Under the pieces are notes generated by a model that saw only the letters and a list, made by a program, of their open reading frames with translations, made no database searches and had not been told where the DNA came from. Below, piece after piece: positions 36,120 through 45,615 of a stretch of DNA of 64,000 nucleotides. Every line of letters begins with the position of its first letter. Position 1 is the stretch's first letter. A program made the translations under genes and the position numbers. Location: assembly GCA_041395565.1 (NCBI GenBank), contig JAWLAI010000007.1, positions 124,001-188,000 on the forward strand. Direction: 5' to 3'. Source of the stretch: Pseudomonadota bacterium. Lineage in GTDB: Bacteria; Pseudomonadota; Gammaproteobacteria; UBA9214.

Positions 36120-37011
36120 GGGTCCGGGTCCGGTCGCGGCGGGCGTTTTTCTCGATGAACTGGATGATCATGCCGGCGATGTCCTCGTCGGTCGCGCGCT
36201 CGATGCCTTCCAGCCCGGGTGAGGAGTTCACCTCCATCACCACCGGCCCGTGGTTGGAACGCAGCAGGTCGACGCCGGCCACGTTCAGTCCCAGCTGGCG
36301 CGCGGCACGCACGGCCGTGGAACGCTCTTCCGGGCTCAGCCGGATGACGGTTGCGCTGCCGCCGCGGTGCAGGTTGGAACGGAACTCGCCCTCCTTCGCC
36401 GTGCGTTTCATGGCGGCCACCACGCGCTCGCCGATCACGAAGGCGCGGATATCCGAGCCGCCGGCCTCCTTGATGAACTCCTGGACCAGGAAGTTGGCGT
36501 TCAGTTCCCGGAAAGCGTCGATCAGGCTCTCGGCCGCCTTGTGGGTCTCGGCCAGCACCACGCCCTTGCCCTGGGTGCCTTCCAGCAGCTTGACCACGAG
36601 CGGCGCCCCGCCGACCAGCTTGATGAGATCCGCGGTATCGTCGGGCGAATTGGCAAAGCCGGTCAGCGGCAGGCCGATGCCGGCCCGGGCCAGGATCTGC
36701 AGCGAGCGCAGCTTGTCGCGCGCGCGCGAGATCGCGACCGACTCGTTCAACGGCCAGGTACCCATCATCTCGAACTGGCGCAGCACCGCCGTGCCGTAGA
36801 AGGTGATGGAGGCGCCGATGCGCGGGATCACGGCATCGAATTCCCCGATCAACTCGCCCTTGTAATGGATGGTCGGGCGCATGGAGGCGATATCCATGTA
36901 GCATTTCAGCGTGTCGAACACCTGGACCTCGTGCCCGCGCGCGCGCGCCGCCTCGATCAGGCGGCGCGTGGAATAGAGTTTCTTGTTGCGTGACAGGATG
37001 GCGATCTTCAA
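36106..37011 (-). CDS. rimK: RimK-family alpha-L-glutamate ligase
   Basis: The 301-residue protein opens MKIAILSRNKKLYSTRRLIE. The start is TTG, read as TTGA overlapping the stop of the protease gene, with CGGAGAAG seven bases upstream. It has an ATP-grasp fold: an N-terminal domain (DAVIPRIGASITFYGTAVLR), ATP-binding loops (LVVKLLEGTQGKGVVLAE) and metal residues (VVMEVNSSPGLEGIERAT). E. coli RimK adds Glu residues to ribosomal protein S6 and makes poly-alpha-glutamate. Coupling to the protease, acylase and channel genes suggests a peptide-type metabolite or protein modification linked to osmotic state. That link is inference. Confidence 0.95.
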   Translation of the reverse strand: MKIAILSRNKKLYSTRRLIEAARARGHEVQVFDTLKCYMDIASMRPTIHYKGELIGEFDAVIPRIGASITFYGTAVLRQFEMMGTWPLNESVAISRARDKLRSLQILARAGIGLPLTGFANSPDDTADLIKLVGGAPLVVKLLEGTQGKGVVLAETHKAAESLIDAFRELNANFLVQEFIKEAGGSDIRAFVIGERVVAAMKRTAKEGEFRSNLHRGGSATVIRLSPEERSTAVRAARQLGLNVAGVDLLRSNHGPVVMEVNSSPGLEGIERATDEDIAGMIIQFIEKNARRDRTRTRGKG

Positions 37012-37499
37012 TCTTCTTCTCCGGCGATGTCAGGGTCAGTCGGCCGCGGCCGGCCGACCCGATAGGATGCCGCCGGGTCCACCCGGAAGCGGCCATGCAG
37101 GGCGGTGCGCCCCAGCAGCATGCGAAAACGCATGGTATCGCGGTTGGTCAGGGTCAGCTCGATCGGCCAGCACTGCTTGCCCGCGCACACCGTCGTCTCG
37201 ATGACGTAACGCAGCTCGCGGTGACCACCGGAATCGGCCACCTCGCGGCGGTCGAGTATCCGTGCTTCGCAATCTACCATCACGTCATCGCGTCCCTGCA
37301 GGGGGTGGATGCCGAAGCGCACCCAGGATTCGCCCGCGCGCACGAACGCCTCGACATAATAGGCATGCAGTGCCGAGGTGCGCGCACCGGTGTCGACCTT
37401 GGCCTTGATGCGCTTGATGCCGAGCCCGGGCAGGCCGACCCATTCGCGCCAGCCGAGCGTGACCAGCCTGGTGTCCGGACTGCTGGACGTGCGCGACAT
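37008..37499 (-). CDS. rimB: retropepsin-like aspartic protease (RimB / ATP-dependent zinc protease family)
   Basis: A 163-residue protein (MSRTSSSPDTRLVTLGWREW onward). The family signature is KAKVDTGARTSALHAYYVEA with the single catalytic Asp in DTGA, followed by flap-like strands (DVMVDCEARILDRREVADSG, RFRMLLGRTALHGRFRVDP). Like retropepsins it should act as a dimer. Family members are annotated as ATP-dependent zinc proteases, and RimB in Pseudomonas fluorescens works with RimK. It overlaps rimK by TTGA and follows zntB by 7 bases. Confidence 0.9.
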   Translation of the reverse strand: MSRTSSSPDTRLVTLGWREWVGLPGLGIKRIKAKVDTGARTSALHAYYVEAFVRAGESWVRFGIHPLQGRDDVMVDCEARILDRREVADSGGHRELRYVIETTVCAGKQCWPIELTLTNRDTMRFRMLLGRTALHGRFRVDPAASYRVGRPRPTDPDIAGEED

Positions 37500-37506
37500 G
37501 CGGCGA

Positions 37507-38484
37507 TCAGAACCAGTCGCGGCTGCGGAAATACAGCCACAGCCCCGCGCCCGCCGCCAGCAGCACCACCACCACGATCGCGAACGCCAGCGGATTCTCG
37601 GTGCCCGGGATGCCGCCGACATTGATACCGAGCAGGCCGGTGGCGAACGACAAAGGCAGGAAGATCGCCGCCACCACCGACAACAGGAACATGCGCTGGT
37701 TGGTCTGCTCCGCCATCAGGCTGGCCAGCGATTCCTGCGCCACGGCGGCACGTTCGCGCGCGGCGTCGAGATCCTCGACGATACGGGTCAGGCGGTCGAA
37801 CTGCTCGCGCAGCTGCAGGCGCTGTTCTTCACCGAGCAGCGGCGAATTTTCCGCGGCGAGCCGGTTCAGCGCCTCGCGCTGCGGGGCGAGGAAGCGGCGC
37901 AGCGCGATCGCCTGGCGCCGCATCTCGGCCAGCTGGCCGCGCTGCTGCGGGATAGTCACGTCCGGTTGCGGCGCCTCGAGCTCGTCGATGTGGTCATTGA
38001 TCACCTCGACCACGTGATCGATGCGGTCGAGCAATCCGTCCACGAACATGGCCAGGAAGTCGCCGGGCGTGGCCGGTCCCTTGCCCTCGGCGAGCGCGGC
38101 GCGCAGGTCGTCGACCGACAGCAGGCGGCGATGGCGCAGCGAGATCACCCGGCGCTGGTCCAGCCACAGGCGCGCACTCACCATGTCATCGGGTTCGGCA
38201 CCCGGATTCAGGTTCACAGCACGCAGGAAGACCATCAGGCTGCCATCCGCCGGCACGACACGCGGCCGCGTCTCGGCCTGCTTCAGTGCCTCGATGGTCA
38301 GCGCGGACAGGCCGCTCTCCTCGAACAACCAGCGGTGCACCGCTGGACTGGCGTAATCGAAATGCAACCAGAGCCAGCTGCCAGCGGCGGCCTCGAAGGT
38401 ATTGGCCTCGTCCCATCCGACCTGGCGCCCGCCGCCCTGACCGTCCAGGATCCAGGCGCAGATCAAACCGTTGTTTTCGTCCAT
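37507..38484 (-). CDS. zntB: zinc transporter ZntB (CorA superfamily)
   Basis: The 325-residue protein has a large cytoplasmic domain (about 1-265, with long helices such as EQRLQLREQFDRLTRIVEDL) and two C-terminal spans. The pore signature after span 1 is GLLGINVGGIPG, a GIN variant of the GMN/GxN motif that marks the ZntB subgroup. ZntB carries zinc across the inner membrane. It is the first gene of the five-gene operon with rimB, rimK, the acylase and the MscS-type channel. No Zur box was recognised in front of it. Confidence 0.9.
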   Translation of the reverse strand: MDENNGLICAWILDGQGGGRQVGWDEANTFEAAAGSWLWLHFDYASPAVHRWLFEESGLSALTIEALKQAETRPRVVPADGSLMVFLRAVNLNPGAEPDDMVSARLWLDQRRVISLRHRRLLSVDDLRAALAEGKGPATPGDFLAMFVDGLLDRIDHVVEVINDHIDELEAPQPDVTIPQQRGQLAEMRRQAIALRRFLAPQREALNRLAAENSPLLGEEQRLQLREQFDRLTRIVEDLDAARERAAVAQESLASLMAEQTNQRMFLLSVVAAIFLPLSFATGLLGINVGGIPGTENPLAFAIVVVVLLAAGAGLWLYFRSRDWF

Positions 38485-38839
38485 CCCGTATCGCCCCGAA
38501 GAATGCGGCAGATTGTAGCGACATTCATGACCGAAAACATCCGCTCGGCGCCGGTGCGTGACGCGCGCAATGCGCCACCGGGATTATGCCAGCTGCGCTG
38601 CCACATCCGGCCGCGCCGTGCCGGCGCATAACCGCGGCGCTTGCCGGGCCATCGCGCACCGGCGGCATTCGCGCCGGATTGCGGCTCGCAGCAGGATGGC
38701 GGCCGCGCCGGTCCGGATTGGCGCCGGCACGGAATACCGTCGCTGCAGGGGTGCGGTTGGCTCCCGTGATCGCATATATCCAGTCGATTGGTACAAGTTA
38801 TATGATTGTCCTACACTATCGCCACCCGGAGACCGCCCG
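38485..38839. other. divergent intergenic region zntB-oxyR
   Basis: These 355 bases separate zntB and oxyR. The oxyR end holds a likely promoter (38788-38817). I saw no OxyR-type tetrad series here and no further gene. Confidence 0.5.
38788..38817 (+). promoter_or_regulatory. probable oxyR promoter
   Basis: TTGGTA (38788-38793) and TACACT (38812-38817) with an 18-base spacer in the only AT-rich stretch before oxyR, 23 bases before the ATG. Confidence 0.5.
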
Positions 38840-39787
38840 ATGACACTGACCGAATTGCGCTATATCGTGGCCGTGGCGCGCGAACATCACTTCGGACGCG
38901 CCGCCCGGGCCTGCTTCGTCAGCCAGCCGACTCTCAGCATCGCCATCAAGAAGCTGGAGGAAGAACTGGGCGTGCAGCTGTTCGAGCGCCAAGCCAACGA
39001 GATCACGGTGACTCCGGTGGGAGAACAGATCATCGCCCAGGCACAGCGCACCCTGGAGGCTGCCGAGGGCGTGCGCCTGGCCGCCCAGCAGGGCAAGGAC
39101 CAGCTGTCCGGTCCGCTGCGTCTCGGCGCCATCTACACCATCGGCCCGTACCTGTTCCCGGACCTCATCCCGCGGCTGCGCAAACGCGCGCCCCACATGC
39201 CGCTGGTGATCGAGGAAAACTACACCGCGACACTCGCCGACAAGCTCAAGCACGGCGATCTCGACGTGATCATCCTGGCCCTGCCGTTCAAGGACCAGGG
39301 CCTGGTCACGCTGCCGCTCTACGAAGAGCCATTCGTGGTCCTGATGCCGGCCTCACATCCGCTGACCCAGCGCAAGACCATCAAGTCCACCCATCTCGAG
39401 CACGAGAATGTCCTGCTGCTCGGCGCCGGCCACTGCTTCCGCGACCACGTGCTGGAGGCCTGCCCGGCCTGCGTGCCGAAGCCGGGTCTGGAGGGCGGCC
39501 TCGCCAACAGCATCGAAGGCGGCTCGCTGGAAACGATCCGCCATATGGTGGTGTCGGGACTGGGCGTCACGGTGCTGCCGTGCACGGCGGCGGGTGCGGA
39601 CCGCTACAGCCAGCGCCTCCTCGCGATCCGCCGCTTCGCCAATCCGGTGCCGAGCCGCACCGTGGCGCTGGCCTGGCGCGTCTCGTTCCCGCGCCCCAAG
39701 GTCATCGATGTACTCGCCGAGACGATCGCCGCCTGCAATCTGAGCTGCGTGAAGCCGGTACGCAGGGCCCGCGCGCCCGCCGCCTGA
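38840..39787 (+). CDS. oxyR: hydrogen-peroxide sensor OxyR (LysR family)
   Basis: The 315-residue protein starts at ATG 38840 with CGGAG ten bases upstream. The N-terminal helix-turn-helix (AREHHFGRAARACFVSQPTL) and the family opening MTLTELRYIVAVA are clear. The peroxide switch is present: the reactive Cys in GAGHCFRD and the resolving Cys nine residues later (HVLEAC), as in E. coli OxyR Cys199/Cys208. Thr and His residues around the site are also kept (HLEHENVLLLGAGHCF). On oxidation OxyR activates antioxidant genes. A near-consensus OxyR site lies at 42078-42114, before the Prx-Grx/gor operon, which points to local control. Confidence 0.96.
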   Translation: MTLTELRYIVAVAREHHFGRAARACFVSQPTLSIAIKKLEEELGVQLFERQANEITVTPVGEQIIAQAQRTLEAAEGVRLAAQQGKDQLSGPLRLGAIYTIGPYLFPDLIPRLRKRAPHMPLVIEENYTATLADKLKHGDLDVIILALPFKDQGLVTLPLYEEPFVVLMPASHPLTQRKTIKSTHLEHENVLLLGAGHCFRDHVLEACPACVPKPGLEGGLANSIEGGSLETIRHMVVSGLGVTVLPCTAAGADRYSQRLLAIRRFANPVPSRTVALAWRVSFPRPKVIDVLAETIAACNLSCVKPVRRARAPAA

Positions 39788-39820
39788 AACCACCGGGCGG
39801 TCCGGACAGCGGTCCCGGTC

Positions 39821-41218
39821 TCAGGCGGCCGCCGCCGTGCCGGCCCGGATGTCGGGATGCACCGGCCTGCCCTGCTTCATGGTCACGAGTTCCTCGGCGC
39901 TGGTCGGATGGATGGCGACCGTGCCGTCGAAATCGGCCTTGGTCGCCCCCATGCGCAGCGCCACCGCGAAACCCTGCAGGATTTCGTCGGCCGCCGCGCC
40001 GATCACATGACAGCCGACGATCCGCTCCGCGGCGCCGACGCATACCAGTTTCATGGCGGTAACCGCCGCCCGCCCGCCGAGGGCGGCCTGCATCGGTGTG
40101 AACGCGGTTTCATAGACCGTCACGGCATCGCCGTGGCGCACCCATGCCTGCGGCTCGCTCAATCCGACCGAGGCCACCGGCGGATGGGCGAACACCACCG
40201 TCGGCACCTGGGTGTAATCCATGCAGCAGTCCGGGCAGTCACCAAACAGCCGGCGCGCGAGCCGGCGCCCGGCCGCGACCGCAACCGGCGTCAGCGGCAC
40301 CCGGCCGGTAACGTCGCCGATGGCATGGATCCCCGCCACGCCGGTACGGTCAAGCGCGTCGACCGAAATCACGCCGTTGCGCCCCACCGCCACACCGGCC
40401 GCCTCGAGCCCCAGGTCCGCGCTGTTGGCGCGCCGCCCGACCGCCCAGATCACGGTGTCGTAGCCGGTCAGTATCGTGCCGTCCGTGCCCACGACATCGA
40501 TTCCCCGCGGACCGCGCTGCAGGCGGCTGACCTGGAAACCGGTGCGCAGCGCGATGCCATCGGCCGCCATCTGCGCGGCAAGCCGATCGCCGAGCATCGG
40601 ATCGAATGCCGCCAGCACGCGCGTCTCGAGGGTGACGAGCGTGACCGTGGCGTCCAGCGCCTGCAGCACGCCGGCCAGCTCTACGCCGATATAGCCGCCG
40701 CCGATGACGGCAACGCGCCGGGGCTGCTGGTCCAGCGCGAAAAAGCCGTCCGAGGTGATGCCCAGTTCGGCGCCCGGCACCGCGGGTACGATCGGCGCAC
40801 TGCCGGTGGCGATGACGATGTGATCCGCCGTATAGCGGGCACCGTCGACCTCGATACCCCGCGCATCGGTAAAGTGCGCCCGGCCCGCGATGCGCGTGAT
40901 GCGGCGGTCCATCACGTACTCGTCCCAGTAACGGTTGATACCTGCCACGTAGGCCTCGCGCCGCGCCACCAGCGTCGCCCAGTCCAGCGTCGCGGCGGCC
41001 GCCGTGATGGCATGCTCGCCGGCATGCCTTACCGCCGTGAGCGCCTGGGCCGCGTTCCACATCACCTTCTTGGGGACGCAGCCGGCATTGACGCAGGTGC
41101 CGCCGAGCCGGGCCTGCTCTACCAGGGCCACGCGCCGGCCCAGGGCAGCGGCCTGCTCGGCTACCGCGAGGCCGGCGCTGCCGCCGCCGATCGCAATCAA
41201 ATCGTAGTGTGTGCTCAT
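39821..41218 (-). CDS. gor: glutathione(-amide) disulfide reductase, NADH-type
   Basis: The 465-residue protein starts at ATG 41218 with GGGAG eight bases upstream. It has the FAD loop (IAIGGGSAGLAVAEQAA), the redox pair in GGTCVNAGCVPKKVMW, a dinucleotide fold, and the C-terminal active-site His (VAIHPTSAEELVTM). The dinucleotide fingerprint reads GGGYIG, not GAGYIA, and the segment equivalent to VRKHAPLR of E. coli Gor reads TLETRVLA. The Arg residues that bind the NADPH phosphate are therefore lost and an acid is present, which predicts NADH use, as in the glutathione amide reductase of Chromatium. It follows the Prx-Grx gene by 24 bases and is convergent with oxyR. Confidence 0.93.
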   Translation of the reverse strand: MSTHYDLIAIGGGSAGLAVAEQAAALGRRVALVEQARLGGTCVNAGCVPKKVMWNAAQALTAVRHAGEHAITAAAATLDWATLVARREAYVAGINRYWDEYVMDRRITRIAGRAHFTDARGIEVDGARYTADHIVIATGSAPIVPAVPGAELGITSDGFFALDQQPRRVAVIGGGYIGVELAGVLQALDATVTLVTLETRVLAAFDPMLGDRLAAQMAADGIALRTGFQVSRLQRGPRGIDVVGTDGTILTGYDTVIWAVGRRANSADLGLEAAGVAVGRNGVISVDALDRTGVAGIHAIGDVTGRVPLTPVAVAAGRRLARRLFGDCPDCCMDYTQVPTVVFAHPPVASVGLSEPQAWVRHGDAVTVYETAFTPMQAALGGRAAVTAMKLVCVGAAERIVGCHVIGAAADEILQGFAVALRMGATKADFDGTVAIHPTSAEELVTMKQGRPVHPDIRAGTAAAA

Positions 41219-41242
41219 GTCGCCGCTCCCGTGCCGGTCCGG

Positions 41243-41998
41243 TCAGGCCGCGCTCGCCGTGCGCGTACGCGCCGCGAGCCAGGCGGCCAGCGCCTCGGAA
41301 CCGCCGATGCGTTCACCGTCGATGAACACCTGCGGGACGGTCGCGCTGCCGCTGGCCGCGCGCACGGCCCGCAGCGACACCGCATCGCCCACGCCGATGT
41401 CCTCGTAGTCGATGCCGTGTTCGGCAAGCTGCGCCTTGGCCGCGGCACAATACGGACAGCCCGGCTTGCTGAACATGACCACGTCGTGCGGACGGCGTGC
41501 GCGCGGATTGATGTAATCGAGCATGGTGTCGGCATCCGAGACCTCGAAGGGATCGCCCGGCACCCGTGGCTCGACGAACATCTTCTCGATGACCCCGTCC
41601 CGCACCAGCATCGAATAGCGCCAGGAGCGCATCCCGAAGCCGAGCTCGCGCTTGTCTTCCAGCATACCCATGGCCGCGGTGAACTCGCCGTTGCCGTCGG
41701 GCAGGAAGGTGATGTTGTCGGCATGCTGATCCTCGGCCCAGGCGTTCATGACGAAGGCATCGTTGACCGATATGCACACGATCTCGTCCACGCCGTTCTC
41801 GCGCAGCACGCCGGCGAGCTCGTTGAATCGCGGCACGTGCGCCGAGGAGCAGGTCGGGGTGAAGGCGCCGGGCAACGCGAATACCGCCACAGTGCGGCCG
41901 GAAAAGATGTCGGCTGTGGCAACGTCGACCCACGCGTTGTCGCGGCGGGTCCGGAAGGTGATGTCGGGAACGCGGCGTCCCTCGATAGTCTGGCTCAT
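41243..41998 (-). CDS. peroxiredoxin-glutaredoxin hybrid peroxidase
   Basis: The 251-residue protein starts at ATG 41998 with AAGGAGAC six bases upstream. Residues about 1-165 are a Prx5-type peroxiredoxin with the peroxidatic Cys in PGAFTPTCSSAHVPRF. Residues about 172-245 are a glutaredoxin with KPGCPYCAAAK and the glutathione-site TVPQVFIDGERIGGSE. The fused Grx lets glutathione or glutathione amide reduce the peroxidase directly, with turnover supplied by the gor gene downstream. The same two-gene arrangement is known from Chromatium gracile (glutathione amide peroxidase/reductase), and the hybrid also from Haemophilus. An OxyR site and promoter lie 50-116 bases upstream. Confidence 0.95.
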   Translation of the reverse strand: MSQTIEGRRVPDITFRTRRDNAWVDVATADIFSGRTVAVFALPGAFTPTCSSAHVPRFNELAGVLRENGVDEIVCISVNDAFVMNAWAEDQHADNITFLPDGNGEFTAAMGMLEDKRELGFGMRSWRYSMLVRDGVIEKMFVEPRVPGDPFEVSDADTMLDYINPRARRPHDVVMFSKPGCPYCAAAKAQLAEHGIDYEDIGVGDAVSLRAVRAASGSATVPQVFIDGERIGGSEALAAWLAARTRTASAA

Positions 41999-42048
41999 GT
42001 CTGTCTCCTTGTACTGTCGCCGAAGCACCACGCCCCGGCCTGTGAACA

Positions 42049-42077
42049 AGATTACGGACCAGCCATCAATTTGTTAA
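42049..42077 (-). promoter_or_regulatory. probable promoter of the Prx-Grx/gor operon
   Basis: On the minus strand TTAACA (42077-42072) and TAATCT (42054-42049) are separated by exactly 17 bases, about 50 bases before the ATG. The -35 directly abuts the OxyR site, the usual geometry for OxyR activation. Confidence 0.6.
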
Positions 42078-42114
42078 TTCTTAATTTTCTATTATATAAA
42101 TAGTTTCTGACTAT
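42078..42114 (-). promoter_or_regulatory. OxyR binding site
   Basis: Reading the minus strand from 42114: ATAG-N7-CTAT-N7-ATAG-N7-AGAA. Three of the four tetrads match the OxyR consensus ATAG-N7-CTAT-N7-ATAG-N7-CTAT exactly with perfect spacing. It lies immediately upstream of a -35 element and 80 bases before the Prx-Grx start. The oxyR gene is 2.3 kb away on the other strand. Confidence 0.85.
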
Positions 42115-42141
42115 CAGACGCGGGAGACCTGCCACTGTTGG

Positions 42142-45100
42142 CTATTTCCGCCGCTCGATCACATAGATCAGGTCCGCGGAGGATTGCAGTGTCGAGGCAC
42201 TGCCGACCAGCTTCCAGCGACTCGACAGGGCATAGCGCAGGTTCAGGGTCGACACCGGATCGAACAGGCCGATGCCGTAGCTGACAAACAGTTCCGGGGT
42301 CAGGTATTTGCCAACCAGCAGCGCGGCCTGACTGACATCCGCCCCGGGTTCGCTGCCGACTGTCACCTCGTCGAACCCCAGTTCTTCGCCGAGGCGCTTG
42401 CCGAGCGACTCGCCGCCGCTCATCCCCAGCATCAGGGCCGCCGTTTGCAGCTGGGAGCGTTCGCTGTCCGAGGTGCCGCCTTCCAGCGGCCGCCCCAGCA
42501 CCAGCCAGGACAGTTGCTCCGACTGGCTCATGGACGGCTCGGAGAACACCGTGAAGGTGGGCGAGCGCAACTTGCCGCGCGCCTTGACGCCGACGAGTAT
42601 GTCAGTGGCCGGTTTGCGCACGGCCTCGATGTCCACCCCGGGATCGGTCACCACACCGCCCGCGAACAGCAGCCGGCCGGTGCGGATCGCCAACTGCTGG
42701 CCATAGGCCTCGTAACGCCCATCGCTGATGGAGAGCTCGCCGCTGGCGTTGGCCGGCTGCCCGGGCACGTCGACCACCACCACATCGCCGTGCAGCTTGC
42801 CTTTCAGCCCGAGCCCATCGATATCGACCGCATCACCGAGCACGATCCGCACCTGCGCATCCACCGCGTAGCGTTCCGCGGCCCCGCCCTGCTCGCCCTC
42901 GCTGACGATCACCTGGTCAGGCGACACGCTGACCGCGGACGGGGGTGGCTTGCGCGGGCGCAACTCGGCACGCGGGATTTCGATGCGTCCTCTGATCCGG
43001 GTCTGGTCCGTGCTCATGGCGAGTTGCAGATCGGGCGATGCGAAGATTCGCCTCAGACGTATTCATGACCTGAAACTGGGTGCCGCGCAGGCAAGCGTTG
43101 CGCCAGGCCGACGGGATTAGCAGGCCCTCGCCCTGCAGCGTCCCTGCACCTCGCTGCGCGCCGATGCGGTGAGCTGGATGTCGCCGGACGGCTGTCCGGC
43201 CAGTTCGACACGCACATCCTTGAGCTCCAGCCCGGGTGTCACGAGCGTCGCCGCGCCATCTGTCAAAGCCAGCTGTCCCTGCAGGCGCGGGGCGGCCGGT
43301 GTCCCGGCAAGCTGCATGCGCCCATCGATCCGTCCATGCAGCTCCGCCACCTCGGGTATCCAGCCGGACGCCATCCCGATGTCCAGGGCCAGCGACAGCT
43401 CGCCATCCAGCGCGCCCTGCAGCCAGTCACGGTCCGGTACAGAGCGCGGCCTTGGCATGCACCCTGCCCGGCACCGCCGCGAACGGCAGATCGACCGACA
43501 GGGTTGCCTTGTTGTCCGACAGCGCGGCCGTCGCCTGGCCCGGCGCAAAGGAAAACAGCTGCTGCAGATCCGGATCATCCTGTGGCAGTCGCAACTGCAG
43601 CGGCGTACTGTCGAGCTGGATCGTGAGCGTCGCGGCATGGCTCGCCACCTTGCGAAAATCTCCCCGTGCATTCAGTTCACCTTCCATGCCCACTGCACCG
43701 GGCAGGATTGCCGCAAAATAGGCAAGCGGCAGTTGCGTCAGACTGAAACCACCGCTGTAGTCCTCCAGCGAACCGGCAAACCGGCCACAGGCACGAGCCG
43801 GCGCACTGATCCAGCAGTGCTCGGGCAACTGCAGCCGCTCGCGCGTCAAAGCAGCGCCGGATACCGGTTCGTGCCAGTTGCCAGGGTGCCAGCTCCTTCC
43901 GGGTAGGCCAGGCTGGCCTGCTGCAGATCGAACTTCCAGCTCGTGCCGTCCCAGTGACCGGTCACATCCAGTCCGGCCTTGCCGCGATCGCTGTCGACCT
44001 GCAGCTTGAGGCGGTGCCTGTCCGTGGTTCCGGAACCGTCGACGTCCAGCCGCGCCACCCGACCGCCGGCGACCGCTGCGCTGACGCTGGCCTGCAGGCG
44101 GGATGGCTGCCCCGGAGCCAGATTCACTGCACCGGCGAGGCTGAGCTGCCCCAGGTGATAATCCTCGATCCCGATATCAGAACCACTGGCTTCGGCCCGT
44201 AGCGCGAACTCCGGATAGGACCCGCTGAGCGAACCCTTGCCACGCAGGCTGCCGGTGGCCAGCGGCGCAAGGTCGCCGAGACGCGGCGCATCGATACGCC
44301 AGTCGAGCCGGTACAGGCTGCCGACCAGGCCCTGCGCCTCGATCCGCGATGCACCACCGCTCAGGCTGGCCGCCTCGATCTGCCAGCTGCCCGGTGCAGC
44401 GCCGCTGCGGGCACGCAGCTCGAGCAGACCGGCCAGCCTGTCCTGCAATTTCAGGTCGCCCTGTGCATCGAGTCGGTAGGCATTCGGCGTCCCGGCCAGG
44501 GTGAAGGATCCCTGGCGACTTTCATATTCGGGCTCCCCCTGCAGCGGCCACACCAATGCCTGCCATTGCGCCGCGAAATCAAACACCGGTGCCGCACCGA
44601 AACCGATGCTGCCCTGCGCGTCCAGCCGTGTCGGCCGGTCGGCCGCTGTCAGTTGCAGGGTATCGAAGCGCAGGGTCTCCGGTTGCAACTGTCCGGCGAA
44701 CAGCAGCTGCAAGGCACCGGCTATGGCATCACGAATATCCAGTGTGCCGTTCAGCTGCAATGCCTCGGGCGGACCCTGTGCCGTGACTGTGCCGTCCAGG
44801 CGCATGTCCGGCCAGGTCGCATTGATCGCCGTCAGATCGCTGTCCTGCAGCCTGACCGAACCCTCGAGCTGCAGATCGGTCAGGGGATGGGTCAGCGTCA
44901 GGCTTGCCTGCAAGGCATACGGTGCCGGCAGGGACGGCTCGATATGCAAGGTCTGCAGGCTGCCGGAGAGGTGGGCCTGTGCAAGCAATGGCGCATAGTC
45001 AGGCAGGGTTGCCTGTACGCTGATTTCACCCGCGAGCGGATATTCGGCTTGCATCTGCATGCCGGCTGTCGCCGTCAGCCCGAGATCGGGCCGGCGCAGA

Positions 45101-45615
45101 GCAAGATGCGTGATCTCCAGCCGCGCATCGCGCCAACTGCCGGCGAGTTCCAGGCTATCGATCTGCAGCGGATCCGCCTGCGGCGCGCCGACAATGACTG
45201 CGTCATGAATCGACAGGGCCTGCAGTTCCACGGCCAGAGGCAGACTGATCTGTTGCGGCAGCACCAGCGGCTCAGCGGATCCCGCAGCGCGCTGTTCGTA
45301 ACGCACCCCTGCGGCAACCAGCGCCTTGATATGCAACACCCCGTCTAGCAGGTCCGCCGCTGTCCAGTCGAGCTGCAGCGACCTGGCTGCAAACAGCAGC
45401 TGTCCGGTCTCGTAGCGCAAGTCATTGACCCTGATCGTGCCGATCAGCCGACCCTCGACCGAGGCCGCCGCCAGCGCCGGTTCACTCAGCTTGACCGCCT
45501 GTTGCCAGACCAGGCGCAGCCCCGCCTCGGTGCCGGCCAGCCAGCCCAGCACCGCCAGCAGCAGCACCAGCAGCGCAAGGATTCCCGGCAGGATGCGGCG
45601 CAGCAGCAGGCTCAC
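42142..45615 (-). pseudogene. tamB: tamB, broken by four small frameshifts
   Basis: The start ATG at 45615 overlaps the tamA stop (ATGA). An N-terminal span (LPGILALLVLLLAVLGWLAG) is followed by the long beta-helical AsmA-like body (repeats such as LQLDWTAADLLDGVLHIKAL) and the conserved C-terminal TamB domain (TDPGVDIEAVRKPATDILVG, EQLSWLVLGRPLEGGTSDSE, LFVSYGIGLFDPVSTLNLRY). The frame changes near 43870, 43440, 43130 and 43055, alternately one base short and one base extra, with family-like residues on both sides each time. The net length (1157 codons) is normal. TamB bridges inner and outer membranes and carries phospholipid. Four compensating indels within 850 bases suggest sequence error more than decay. 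Confidence 0.85.

Noticed and set aside
38485..38839. OxyR autoregulatory site before oxyR
   Set aside because: Only an isolated CTAT is present. The tetrad spacing of a real site is missing.
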